Below, one piece after another: positions 50,926 through 63,003 of a stretch of DNA of 64,000 nt. The notes under the pieces were generated by a model. The model was given only the letters and a program-made list of their open reading frames with translations, was not told where the DNA came from and did no database searches. The stretch comes from Thuidium tamariscinum. Its lineage: Eukaryota > Streptophyta > Bryopsida > Hypnales > Thuidiaceae. The stretch covers positions 12,383,501-12,447,500 of the forward strand of contig OX344754.2 in assembly GCA_947034885.2 (NCBI GenBank). The letters run 5' to 3'. Both the position numbers and the translations under genes were made by a program. The stretch's first letter is position 1. Each line of letters starts with the position of its first letter.

Positions 50926-51517
50926 GGTAGGAGGCTCTAAAAGCGACACTTTAAGGGCTGATCGCAGTTTTCATGAGGCAATGGTGATGGAAAGTATTTT
51001 CAGTGATTTTTCTGACATAGAAAAATAGTAGCAGAATCCAACGGAAGTGGTTTCACATTTTTTGGAGTAGTTATGAATTACTTATGAATTTTTAAAGATA
51101 CCAGGAGTAGACACCTATTTGTGATCCTAGGGTTCCCTTGAAGTGTGCACAGTAAAATTGGAAAAAGACATAACATGGCCTGACAAGCACCAGCCCAGCA
51201 TGCTTGAAGGGCCTGAATACTTTCAAGAAAACGTCCTTGGATGCACCAAAAACGGACCCTATTATTTTGGAATACCATCTGTTTTATTTTAAGTGACATT
51301 TGTACATGGCGGCTGTTTATAAAACCGTTCCACTAGCACTATATTGCATCCTCTAATGTTGTTAGAATAAACCTCTTCTGGATGTGACATGGTCTTCACA
51401 TTATGAGGTGTCCATTTATCTTTGGCACTGTATCCATTCATGGTGTACTTAGTGTCTACTTTTCATCAAATCATAGGGGTGGTTCCTAAAGCCTGGTCGG
51501 TTTAAGAGCCTCCTACC
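50926..51517. mobile_element. MITE of the CTAAGG family, 592 bp
   Basis: Inverted ends GGTAGGAGGCTCTAAAAGCGAC and, read inward from the right, GGTAGGAGGCTCTTAAACCGAC. The inner block at about 51040-51085 (GTGGTTTCACATTTTTTGGA and TTATGAATT) links it to the elements near 11, 13, 47 and 58 kb. No clear target duplication. Confidence 0.65.
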
Positions 51518-52834
51518 ATATGCCTTTGCAACAGAGAACGATGCTAATGAGGATACACCACGGCTCACGACATGAACCAAACGCCAGCAGCCTGCACTCC
51601 AATTGATTGAATTGAAGCGCGGTTTGAATCGAAACGAAAGCCAAACACAAAGCAAAAGGATATTGTTCACCCGTCAGAACGCCCTCCGTCCATCACCGCC
51701 CAAGCAAGCCCAGGCGGGACGTTCATCTGGCGAGCCGATTCAACACTCCGGAGAGATTGGAATCGGCCGCGGCAATCGCGCTCAAGACGGAGGACCCTGA
51801 CTCATCGCCCGGGTTGAAGGTCTTGTCTATGTTAGAGAACACAGATCAGATGTACGCACTATAGAACAGATCCTGTTCAAGTATAGTCGTGCTGGGAAGG
51901 CGGCCACCTGCATGCTTTATACCCGCCCGCGGACGAACGGCCTAACGATATTGGGTAAGTGAAGCCTTCCTGGATGCCGCAACGAGACTTTACTTACTGC
52001 AAGGTAGACTACCCTAACTTAGAAGCAGGATGTTAAATCCTACCAACGAAGTGGGCCCAGCAACCCAACTGAATTATCATCTCTCGAACGGGCTCCAATG
52101 GTGGGAAGCTTCGAGAACCTTCGGCGATGGTCACTGTCGATGTCACGTCACAAACCGCTCACAAGTGCTTTTCTTCTCCAATCAGAGCTTGTCAAGCTCA
52201 AGGAGCTGAATTGTGTTAACCGTGAGCAGTTCAGCTGAACTTCAAGTTGCGTGGTGATCGAGACAGGTAATTTGTGCGTGAAATCATCGTTCTTTGAGTT
52301 TGTTTCAATTGCAGGAAGCTTGTAGGGATTTTTTTTCTCTAGTTTGTTGCAGAAGAGCGCAGAAAGACTGAAATGTTCGGGAGAGATCGTTTCGAGTATA
52401 GTACAGTATATATTGTGAAGAAGTCGTGTTAATTGGGGTAACGGATTGGAGTTTTGTTCGACTGTTAGAACGGAGTAGCTAAATTCTAGAATAGTGGTGT
52501 TAGTACTGTTTCAAGGGACAGCCTAGTCAAGTGAAGAGTCTTTTCCGCTAGTTGTATTTTCTCTTTCAGTTCGGAAATCAAAGGCTCAGTCCTCAAGATT
52601 TTAACCGGATAGGACTCATTTAGTTATGCGGTGTTACAGAAATTGATTGAAACTGATATGGTGACAGAAACTGGTAGGATTGATGTAGCGAAGACACTGA
52701 TATTGTGACCTTTTTACGCTATTAGGGTTTGCGGTCGAACAGTGCTCTGCGTGAATTTGGGAAGTTTTGTTAAAGAAGCGGAAGTAGGCGCTCGTCTCTG
52801 TGATCGGGAGCTGCTTGCTAAGAAGTTGCGATCG
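51518..52834. other. Upstream region of the rhomboid gene
   Basis: No gene is supported. GAGACAG|GTAATT at about 52265 is a possible donor of a 5' UTR intron. AAGGTAGACTACCCTAAC at about 51999 looks like a lone terminus of the CTAAGG-type elements. Confidence 0.35.
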
Positions 52835-54941
52835 ATGGCGAGAGGTAGGGCAGCACGAGGATTGCAGGGGAGTGGCATGTTGTACATGTTGGTCGCGCAT
52901 GCCGTCACGAAGTTCATGCAACTGCAAAGAAAGCCTCCGGTGACTGCTATTCTGATAGCGGTGCAGACTTTGATTTATTTTCGACCTGGAATGCTCGATG
53001 CCGTACTCCCATCGGTTTCTGAAGTGTGCCTAAATCCGTATCTCATTATCCAGGTACAGAAAGCTGTCCCTTATGTTTCATTGTAGATGTCTCTTAATTG
53101 ATTCATTTTGCAGAAATTTGATTGGAATTACCAGTAGTACCTTTCGTATTTCTTCCCGTGCGTTTGGTGTCCTGATCCTCTGATTCATTATGTTCAATAT
53201 ATGTGTATTTTCACTTGGCATCTTTCATGTTATATGCCAGTAGAAAGTTGTCGCCAAGCCTTGGTGCTAGTTTATAGGCATAAACATGACCTCCATGTTT
53301 AGTATACAAGCATTTTCTATGCGTTGTATTTGCAGGAGCCCTCGACTCTGAATTTTGTTGTTAGTTTTAACTTATTGTGCGTCCAATGCTGTTGAAATTC
53401 TGACCAGTGTTTAGAATTCGTCATAGTTGAGTCTATTGGCACTGCATACTCCAACCAAGTAGCGCCAATTAGGTAATGGTGGGTGTTTATGTCTATTAGC
53501 TAGTTGGAAGTTAACTAAGCTAAGGGTCTTGCAAGGAAATTAATGACTTCAACATAGCTAATTGTTGATACTTGCTTGGTGCGGGTGAATTTAGCACTTC
53601 AAACCACTAATATAGGCACAGATGGTTTGACTTGTCCAAAGTCGGGAGATCAGTAAACTGGCGGAGGTGAATGTAAATTTGTTTTATTTCTGTTAATTCG
53701 TGGGAGCTGGCACCAATTTCCTCACTATCTCAGCTTAGGCAATGGGGTCATTTAGTATCTAATTCCAGTTAGCAAATTGGTGTGACGCCGCTACTTGGTT
53801 GGTGCGGGCGGACCCTAATGTACTTGGTTTTAGCGTCATGCCTTAGTGATCGGAATGGAACATTTGAAATTTTAGACGCCGAATGAAACCAGTCAATGTG
53901 ATCTGAACATTGCCTACATGATCATATATAGGGGAACTTTAGGAACTTGATAGCGTTTCGAAAGAAGACCGTAAGCTTCTCAATGTTTGAGTTAGAATTG
54001 ACCTAAGTGAAAGGTTTTCATGAGGAGGGCTGCTTGATATTTTGCTTGCTTTCTATGTTATCTCCCATTCACAACTTTTCTGACCATTGCCGAATCACTT
54101 TCAAATGCAGGACTGGGACTTCAAGCGGCTGTGGTTATCTGCGTTTTATCATGTTGATGACGCACATCTAATCTATAACATGATGTCCTTGATGTGGAAA
54201 GGTGCCCAGTTGGAGAATGCTATAGGAAGCCAAAGTTTTGCAGCCATGGTGGTTGTATTGCTCGGTCTTTCTCATGGCCTCGTAGTGGCTTTGACCTCAC
54301 TTCTCTCATTACTGGGAGACTCTTCTCCCTCTTTTTATTCCAACTGTTCCGTGGGATTCTCAGGCGTATTGTTTGCGTTGAAGGTGGTGCTGAACTACAA
54401 CTCTTCTAGCCATACCAATGTGTATGGAACTCTCGTACCCTCTCGCTACGCGGCGTGGGTGGAGCTTGTCGTCATTCAGATGCTTGTTCCTGGAACTTCC
54501 TTCCTTGGTCACTTGTGTGGCATCTTGGCTGGTTTGGTTTACATGAAGGCTTCTGGCGCAATTTCTGGCAACGCAAACATGTGGTTTACAGTGCCGACAA
54601 TTTTGGGAGTGATATCTTGGCCTCTCAAGAGTTTGGGTTGGTTAGTAGGAGGGCCAAGGCATCGAACATTTGGTCGAGGAACTGTTGGCTCTAGGCGAGA
54701 TACACATTCACTTCCAAGAGCAGACCATGACACGGATGTGTGGAGATGCCAGAGTTGTACATATGATAACAGTGCACTTGTGGAGGCTTGTGATATGTGT
54801 GGTACACTACGTGGGAGTGAAGCTAGTCCTGAAGTTGATGATTTTTCTCCGTCAGCCCCGCCAGTTCCTCATTGGACGCCCTCTCCCCAAATGCCTAGGG
54901 AGGAGTTGAGACAAGCACGTCTATCCCGCTTCGACAGATAG
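52835..54941 (+). CDS. Rhomboid-like intramembrane protease with RanBP2 zinc finger (RBL14/15-like)
   Basis: Two exons, 52835-53053 and 54111-54941, joined in phase across a 1,057-bp intron, giving 349 aa. The rhomboid core is complete: Asn96 in HLIYNMMSL, catalytic Ser157 in VGFSGVLF and catalytic His207 in FLGHLCGILAG, each in a hydrophobic segment; about six membrane spans are expected. After a basic linker a single RanBP2-type zinc finger spans about 284-306 (WRCQSCTYDN, C286-x2-C289-x10-C300-x2-C303). This protease-plus-zinc-finger layout matches Arabidopsis RBL14/15, thought to act in the secretory or organellar membranes; substrates are not known. The tail is Pro/Ser-rich. ATG 52835 (MARGRAARG) is the first ATG in frame with the conserved part; GTG 52742 opens the same frame but is not a plausible plant start. 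Confidence 0.93.
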
Positions 54942-57900
54942 TATGTATTGCAGCTTAGCCTCGGTTGTATATATTTGTACCTTTTTAGTATCATGAATTT
55001 CTTGTACGGTAGTTTGAGATTTGTGAGATTCTTGGTAGCTTTGGTCAGAGAGAAATCATGAAGCATGAAAATAAAAGATATTCTTTACATATTCTAGGTT
55101 TGTGTTTCTATTGCAGAATTTGATGCTTATTTTTGTTAGGGTGAATATTCCTGTTGATAAATTTCTTCAGTTAGCAGACTAGAAGCTGTCCTGAATTTCC
55201 TTCTGTATTGAGACCAAGGTAGAACCACCTATACAGGATCACTTAAGCAATTTTGGAACAAATCATGAGTATGAGGTTAGGCAATTTTTCCCATATACTA
55301 AGATAGGTAATATGGGGATTGCAAATTTTTTACAATTTTATTACCAAAATTGAAATTAATATGATTTTTGGAAGCCAAAAAGTGCTTTGAATCTATAGCC
55401 AATGTCTAAACCCTTCTAATTTTGATCATTCAAGAAGCTACTTTCTTGATTGGTACTTCTTGCATATTCCAAAATTTTCCTTGAAAATGAGGAAAAAGTA
55501 CATTCCAAGCTTTAATTGAAAATCTCTTCTAGCTTTGGGTGGAAATAGCCACATCCTACACATTGGATATGGGTCCCTAGTCGGGAATAGGTGGTTCTAC
55601 CTTACATTTGCCAATCTTCTACTATTGTCTCAAGGAAATGAAAATGCTTCTACCTTAAGAAAAATATCTTGTTAGCTCAATTTAGACACATTTTGATGAA
55701 GTTGCAACCAAAAAATGTTTATTTACATGTATATCTAGTTGAGTAAATTTCTATTTGAACTTTCTAGAGCTAGAAAAACAATTTGCTTACAAACATCAAA
55801 TTTGAACTAGTTTTATTCAAATGATTTGTTCTCCAAAATTCCAGATAAAAATTTTGTGAACCTATTACTGAGGAACAATTTTCAAATCACATTTCATTTT
55901 GCAAGATTTGAAGTTTAGAGATCCAAATTCTCCACCCTACTACCAACTTTTGGGATATAGAATTATAGTTTCCTCTACCATAATCCCTAGAGTCATAATG
56001 TTCACTTATTGGATTATAATCATAAGTTAGAGGATTTTTGGCCCCCAAGAAGACTATTTCAAAGGTGTTCCCAAAAACTATTCCCACTACTGCAGACCAG
56101 CCCCGTACTCATATGAATTTTTGAATTTTGAAAAAAAAATTTATTTCAAAAAAAAATTTCAGAATATTTTTAAAAAAAAAATCATTTTAAAAAGTATTTC
56201 ATTTTCAAGAAAATATTTTTAAAAGATTAATTAATTAATTACTATTTTCTAATGTAGCAGTCGCTCGACCACATCAGCACTACGTTCCCAACGTTCCCAG
56301 CATTTGGGAACTTGCAATCTTGTAAACCAGCTTAAAATCCTCTTATACGTCTTTAAGAGTTTATTGCGGAGTAACAAAAAGAAAATGGAGTACATTAGAT
56401 TATATTAATAAAGCAACAATTGTCTATCCTTTTGATGTAGTAGTGACTTGATGCCTCTTGATTTTTGTATGAGATTTCAAATTAGTTTGTATAGGAATGC
56501 CCGGAAGAAAAAAACCTTGTGAAAATATAGATTCTAAACTTAAATTCTTTTCATCTATAATTTATTGTGCTTAATCTCTACAGGTTTTGACTGTGTTTTC
56601 ACCAAAAATATTCCAAAACAACCATTTCTAGTATAGGTACCAACTTTTAGAAAGAAGAAAAACATTTTTGGACACATGAAATCATAAGATCTTGTAGTAA
56701 GTTAGTTCAAAAAAATGTGGAATAATTTCAGAAATTTCTACCATATAGATTGCAAGATATTAGCATTTAAATTGACAAATATTCTAATTTTAACCTTGTG
56801 AAAAATTGGGTAGCTACACTTTAGATGGTCACATTTTTTCATACAAATGTGACCATCTAAAGTGTAGCAAGTTGACGACATCCTTGAAAATTTTCAAATC
56901 ATTTGAATTGTACAATACATAGGAAAGAAATATTAAATAGAAAGAATTAGAGAACAATTGTAAATACTAAATTATTAACAATTTATTTATGAAATTTAAA
57001 AATGCCAATCTCAATGGTTGTAATGTTGTAAGAAACAACCTATATCTAACTCTCTTTTTTAAGTATTAAAAAATTAATAAAATAAAGGATTTCAAAGTTT
57101 ATCTTCAAATAGAGATTCCATTATTACCAATGAACTATCAACAAACTAAAACCCTATGTAACTTTTATCTCATTAATGACAATGGAATGATTCAAGGATT
57201 TCCAAATGTACGTAAATCTAATAAATCAATTTCAAATTTTTGATTTTTTGAGAAGTTTTTTTTATTACTTGGGTTGCACCTTGAGTAATGAAAATCACAT
57301 ATCATACAATAATTTTTTAACCATGTAGTTGAAAATTATGAAAACTATTGAGCCTTAAAGCTACTTTTTGAATACAAGTTGTGTAAAAATCTCAAAGAAA
57401 AAACAAACTCCATACGTAGCAAATTCCTTGAAATTGCTACACTGCCAAAACAATGTAGTTTAGAGCTTTACGGGTTGAAAAAGTTCCAATTTCCATTCTC
57501 TTCTGACCAATGCACTCTTTCAATTTAACAAAACTTTCTACTTCTTAGTTCCTAAGGTAAGTGTACTTGCAATTAATACTAATAACATTTGAATATGTTT
57601 ATCATTATTAAACTTATATTATGTCTATTGCATTTGTATAAGGAGATTCGAATAGACCTTAGTACAAACCAGTGTGTCATTACTATAGCCAAAATAAAAC
57701 TAAAAGTACTTATAATAGAATCTTCAAAATCCAATAACTTTTACATTGTATGTCCAAATGCTACAAAACAAAACCTATGCGCCCTCTTAATAGAGTGCTT
57801 TCCAACAGTATGTAGAACACAACCAAAGAATATACAATTCACAGATTTCACTATGGAAACAAAACAAAACAAAAATAAATTTAGGGTATGGATTATTAAG

Positions 57901-58053
57901 ATACATATGAATAAGCTACAATATTTTCAAAGTATATTTTTTGTAGGTGTAACAAAAATCAACACGAGGCATTCCTTCTAGGCTCTCATGTTTTCTTATA
58001 CCGGTAAGTTATTCCATTTGCGTACATCTTTGTATCTTGTGAACGTCTAAGTG
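54942..58053. other. AT-rich spacer with old repeats
   Basis: No gene supported. 55330-55500 and 56252-56285 resemble sequences near 44 kb. 57735-57760 repeats the AATAACTTTT...CCAAATGCTAC block of the MITE at 13.4 kb. Open frames such as 57589-57981 are AT-rich with no domain. Confidence 0.4.
56813..56868. repeat. Perfect 24-bp inverted repeat (hairpin)
   Basis: GCTACACTTTAGATGGTCAC plus four more bases, then a loop of about 8 nt, then the exact inverse. It is too short for an ordinary MITE and is more like a foldback remnant or a small-RNA hairpin. Confidence 0.7.
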
Positions 58054-58390
58054 CTAAGATAGAAGGCTCCTAAATAGAACGGGTTCTAAAATGGTGCCCT
58101 ACCTTAAATGTACAGTATTTATACATGTTTCTTTTTCATAGCCTTCAACAGTGTATTGATAGTGTACATTTTAGCTAGGACTCCATTTTAGAGCCCTATG
58201 CCCTTTCAACTTCAAAATTTAATAACTAATTCCACAAAGCTCAAAAAAATATGAAACAACTTGGGTTACATATCAATTCTACTTGCCTTTCAAAGAAAAT
58301 TTACTGAAAAATATTTCTATAAGTTTTACCTCCCTGAAATTCAATTTCAGCCCTTAGATGGTCCATTATAGGACCATTATAGAACCTTAG
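58054..58390. mobile_element. MITE of the CTAAGG family
   Basis: Begins CTAAGATAGAAGGCTCC and ends ATTATAGAACCTTAG. The inner block at 58211-58345 (ATAACTAATTCCACAAAG, AACAACTTGGGTTACAT, GAAAATTTACTGAAAA) is shared with the elements at 10.9 and 13.0 kb. It lies just upstream of the APC15-like gene and so may be part of its promoter region. Confidence 0.65.
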
Positions 58391-58677
58391 TGCTTTTTGG
58401 TCCAAAGTCCAAACGTAACGGTTCCATTTTGGACAGTGAGGTTTAGGACTTAGAAACAAGGAGGGGGCGCTGAAACCCTAAAATCCTCGACCCTTGAACT
58501 CTGGGAAGCATCCATCTCTTCCAATTCGACAACTAGCGAGAATCTCGCAGGCATGAGTGAAGTTGACACTCAGTAGAACAAAGATTTTACAGGAATCTTG
58601 ACGCTGCTTCTGTTTTCTACATGTCGTGACAAACGAGCCCCCATCGCCCCAGCAAAATCCAAAATCGAGGGAGCACC

Positions 58678-59542
58678 ATGTGGCCGGGCATGGTCCAGTT
58701 TCCCTTGCTGGTACCGCCCACCGTGAACCACAGCGACGACTGGCTCATCGTGCACGGCGACGAGAATCAGCTGGCGCAGGAGGAGGCGGAGCTTGAAGAG
58801 AAGGTACTCACTCTGTGCGGCAGAATTCGCCATTTTGTATCTGCATTCTGTTTGTGATGACGACATGGTGAATACTTTTCTCTGCGTCTCAGGGTACGCT
58901 CCAGGTTGGCATGGTTTAGAGAAATTTTCGAACGGGCCTTCGGTTTTCCTGGATTCGGCGTAGTTGAGGTCATTTGGGATTCATTCGTTAGGGTTTGGAG
59001 CTCTCTGTGAAGGAATGGGTCGTAGAGGACCCGCCATTGAAATCCTGCCGGTGTTGTAGAGAGTATGGAAAGGCGACGCTAAGTTTTATCCGAAGTATCC
59101 AAATATACAAGGCCCTAAAGAATTTACAAAATTCAAAAGTCTATGAGACGAACTCATGTTTCTTTGTCGTAATTTGTAGTATTATTTCGGCTGCATAGAG
59201 GAGCGGCAGTTTTATCCTGAGCACAAACCGTTCCATTCTTCCATTCTTTAGGGCCTTTGGTACAGAAAAGATCTTGAAAGCATTGACTTTTGAGGAAGAA
59301 ATCTTTTGAATGTTCTTCATCTGGATTTACTACAAAACAAACCAGCTGGAGAATGACAATATGTTTGGATTTGTTTTGTGCAGTGGGCTGAGATACGAAC
59401 CACAAACGAGGGTGTGAGTCCGCTTGGTAAAACAACGGTGGAGAATCACGAGGAGGATTATGAACCAGATGCCGAAGACGAGGATGCAGACAATGGGGAG
59501 GAAGGGAGTGAAGTGGAAGAATTTGAGCAAGAAGCGAATTGA
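58678..59542 (+). CDS. APC15: Anaphase-promoting complex subunit 15-like protein
   Basis: Two exons, 58678-58803 and 59384-59542, joined GT-AG in phase, giving 94 aa. The protein has a short hydrophobic start (MVQFPLLVPP), a Trp-containing segment, a glutamate-rich helix ending EEKWAEIRTTNEG, the motif SPLGKTT and a very acidic tail. This order (FPxLxP, E-rich helix, W...I, PxGK, acidic tail) is that of APC15/Mnd2, which helps the mitotic checkpoint complex leave the anaphase-promoting complex. The call rests on this short pattern and on length, so it is good but not certain; an unrelated small acidic nuclear protein is the alternative. ATG 58678 gives the only frame that continues through the intron. 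Confidence 0.72.
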
Positions 59543-61229
59543 GCTTCCTAGCAATGGACTCCATACAAGTTTTGTACACATCAATTATCTTAAATCAGGG
59601 GATTGTGCTATGGCTTTATGGTTGAGGATAATTTGTATGTAACTGTATACATTGTAACACGTGTAGGTGTGATTCTTGGGAAGACTATACAGAGTTGTGG
59701 AGAGATCTGTGGTTTAGGATCTACGGAGTTCAAAATTTTTATCCGTGTAAGAATCTCTTCTGCAATTTCAGAGGAGGAGGTTGTAGATCACCGTAGGTGA
59801 AAGTATGCAATCCCTGATTTTCATTTAAAGATGGGTGGCCATAGACATTACTTAAATCATTCTTTCAGCACTTACTAATTGAAGGTGAATTGAGTTTATT
59901 ACAGAGATGGGCAACAGTAGACAACCCCTGCTTTCCATTCAAATATCAATGGTTATAGTCATTTAACCAAGTCGATTCTTGACCACGTGCTAACTGCAGA
60001 CTGATTAAGCTTATTAGAGGAGACGGGTTGCTGCCAGGAAATGGGTAATGGAGGCAATGTGCTGGGTTGAGTTTGCAGAATGAGCATTTTAGACTAAATA
60101 AATGTCACAATTTTAGTGATATGAAATAGGTTGTTTGATGAATATGAGCATTGTTGCTATTGATGAGGCCTTAAGAGGATTGTAGGTTCTGTCTTGGTGT
60201 CATACTAACCTAAGTTTGGTGTGCATCCAACAATGTACTATACTTTGGAATATTGCAACACAAACAATTGGATTGTTTGTGCTCTTCTTAATGGCTTTTT
60301 TGTATCCTTTGCCAAATATTGATCATAGCAATTTTTCCATATATCTATGTAAATTTGGTTAGGATTTGATGACCTAACCTTTCCAATGACTTGTTACAAT
60401 TTTTTCTTAGTATTCTAATGAATTTCAAAGTTTAGAAAAAACACTCCATGTAAGGTTGAGTTTGTGCAACTTATAATAAAAGAAAATCCTAATAGTTAAA
60501 TACAAAGTTTAAGATTTGAAAATATGAAAATGTCTGGTATTTTTTTGAATAGGAGAGGTCAAAGTTGAATTTAGATTGAGATATTTGAAATCCAATTTCT
60601 TTCTTGATTTTCATAGAAGCAAGCTTGTGTGGTAAGGACTATATTAGGTTTAGATTTAGGATTTTAGGAATTAGGGTTCTAAGTTTAGATTTTCTATTTA
60701 ATATATTGAATTGAGGTTTTAGGTTTTTTTCCCAAAATTCTAAGAAAATTTAACTTTTAGATATGATATTTGAAGTTTTAAAGGTTGCAAATCACATTTC
60801 AATTGATTTGTAAAACTAGGTACAAAATGCATTGGTGAAGTTATTAACATTTTTTCTCAAATAGAAAATTTTCCAACACTAAGAAATACTAAACACTTTG
60901 CATCATATTTGACATTAGTGAAGTTATTTTCTTACACAAAAATAATGATACAACTAGATTCAAATTACATAAACAATCTAAGTTATTTGAAAATATAAAG
61001 AATTGAAAAAAAATAGTCATCTACCAAAGAATGCTACATAAAGTTAGTTGAACAAAAAGAACAATGCAAAAAGAATATTAATAAAAAGAAAATCACTCCC
61101 ATACTAATTTTGAATCAAAATGAATTTTCAACTTTCTTGAATTCAAATTACCTTTTCCAAATATTATACTTCCATCATACTACTAAAATCATAAGTACCT
61201 CTCTAATATCACAAATGCTACCATTAATA
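59543..61229. other. AT-rich spacer
   Basis: Contains the 3' UTR of the preceding gene at its start. Beyond about 59900 I see no gene, no RNA and no clear repeat. Confidence 0.4.
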
Positions 61230-61632
61230 CTAGGGGCTGGTGCTTGGTATGCTATGCATTCACTATATCACATATTAATAAAAAAATTATATAAGAATGT
61301 TTTATAAGAATGTTTTCAATCATGAATACATGAAAATCTTATTGTCACACAATGTGATATTACAGAAAAGGAGTAGCAATTTGCAATCACTTTTGTAATA
61401 TCACTTTTTACAAGGAGTGATATTATAAAAATAATGTAGTTGTTGCAATGAAAGTGATATTAAAGAGGATCCACAAGAAGATATAAAAGAGGTAGCAAAT
61501 CCATTGGTTTTCTTGGCTTAACACTTCTTTGCACTTCTATGATTTAGTGCTTTTGTGAGATTTAAGCTTTCATGATATCAATTTTCTAAATTATAATGAT
61601 GATTGCATAGCATAGCAAGCACCAACTGCTAG
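61230..61632. mobile_element. MITE, 403 bp, TA-flanked
   Basis: Inverted ends CTAGGGGCTGGTGCTTGGTA and, from the right, CTAGCAGTTGGTGCTTGCTA pair over 29 bp with three or four mismatches. TA lies directly outside both ends, which would fit a Tc1/mariner (Stowaway-like) target. The interior holds inverted pieces around GTGATATTA. No coding capacity. Confidence 0.65.
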
Positions 61633-61961
61633 TATAAATATGAAAAAACTATATTCTAGATGTAATTTTTCCTTTTCAAACAAAATCAACTAGAAAGTTT
61701 ATATCAAAAATAAAAAACTATTTCCCAAAATCTTGGGTCACATTATCATAAAGCCTCACTCAAAATTGGTACTATCATCAACTATAAATATCCTCTTGCA
61801 ATTGTACAAATAGAATTCCAATTTATTTTTTGGGCCAATTCCAAGTTTATAGAAGTTTGCCATACATACATAATTAGGGTGAAGAGAATGTTTTGAGTTT
61901 CAAATCTTTTCTTCAAATAAATGCTACATAAATAAGGCACATTTGCATAGATCAAATCATC

Positions 61962-62175
61962 AAAAAAGAATTGTAAGTAAAACATGCTCACAATGTTATA
62001 CAATAGGATACAAAAAGAATTGTAAATAAAAAAATATTTACAATGTTGTATAATAGGCAATAGAATACAAAAAGAATTGTAAATAAAAAAATACTCACAA
62101 TGTTATACAATAGGCAATAGAATACAAAAAGAATTGCAAATGAAAAATGCTCACAACATTATACAATTGAATACA
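61962..62175 (+). repeat. Tandem repeat, four copies of about 55 bp
   Basis: Unit: AAAAAGAATTGTAAATAAAA, then CTCACAATGTTATACAATAG, then GCAATAGAATAC. The second and third copies are nearly identical; the first and fourth are more diverged. Confidence 0.85.
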
Positions 62176-63003
62176 ATAATTTTACAAGCTACCCAAGGCT
62201 TCATTTTTTAAGTACATAAGTAGCAATAGAAATTGTTAAACATGTTCCAAATTTCAACCTTTTCATCCATACATGGGATAGAAAATAGCACGAAGACATG
62301 ACATTTCCAAAATTTTATTATCATCCACAATTGATCAATTTGATCCATGAATTTTTATTAATTTGAAGTTTCCTTGCAAAGAACTTCACCATTTATGTCA
62401 CCACTATTTTTTAGCCAAATTATTCACTTCTTTGTCTTCCATGATTAGCATTCAATTCTTGCACAATCCCATACTAAATTCCAATCTCAGAATTCCAATT
62501 CTGGTGGATTGTGTCACTTAATATCGATACTTTAGTATAACAATTGATTGACATTCCCTGGAGATGAAATTTTAAAATTCGATTGTAAAGATATGTAGAA
62601 AACAAAGCTCCCAAAACTGATCATCCGTCAATCAGATTAAAAACAGGATGCCGAAATCCCTGAATGTATCAGACTACATCACTTCATGCTCACATGTCAA
62701 GGAATGCTCGACACTGAGAGAAGTTAAATCAACGTAATCAACCAAATACATTCCCAATTGTTGATGAGAAACAGGAAAAACACACAAAAAATCCACAAAA
62801 AATCTATTTACAGTTTGAGGCAGAAAATTTCCGAAAACTCCAAACCAGGGCTGGCCTTGTTGCATGGGCCAGTTTTTGGAGGGACAGACCATCAGATGTC
62901 AGAAGTCTGACAAATCTGGTGAAATTTCCCTGAAGAAAAAAGCCCTGCTCCGAACATTATCCACAAAATGCACCTGCACCTGAGCTTGACCCTCAGCTGC
63001 AGT
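62176..63003. other. 3' flank of the PARP gene
   Basis: Probably includes the PARP 3' UTR just below 63004. Nothing else is recognised. Confidence 0.35.

Noticed and set aside
50509..51028. Overlapping open frames on both strands upstream of KAE1
   Set aside because: They overlap each other and run into a MITE; no domain is seen.
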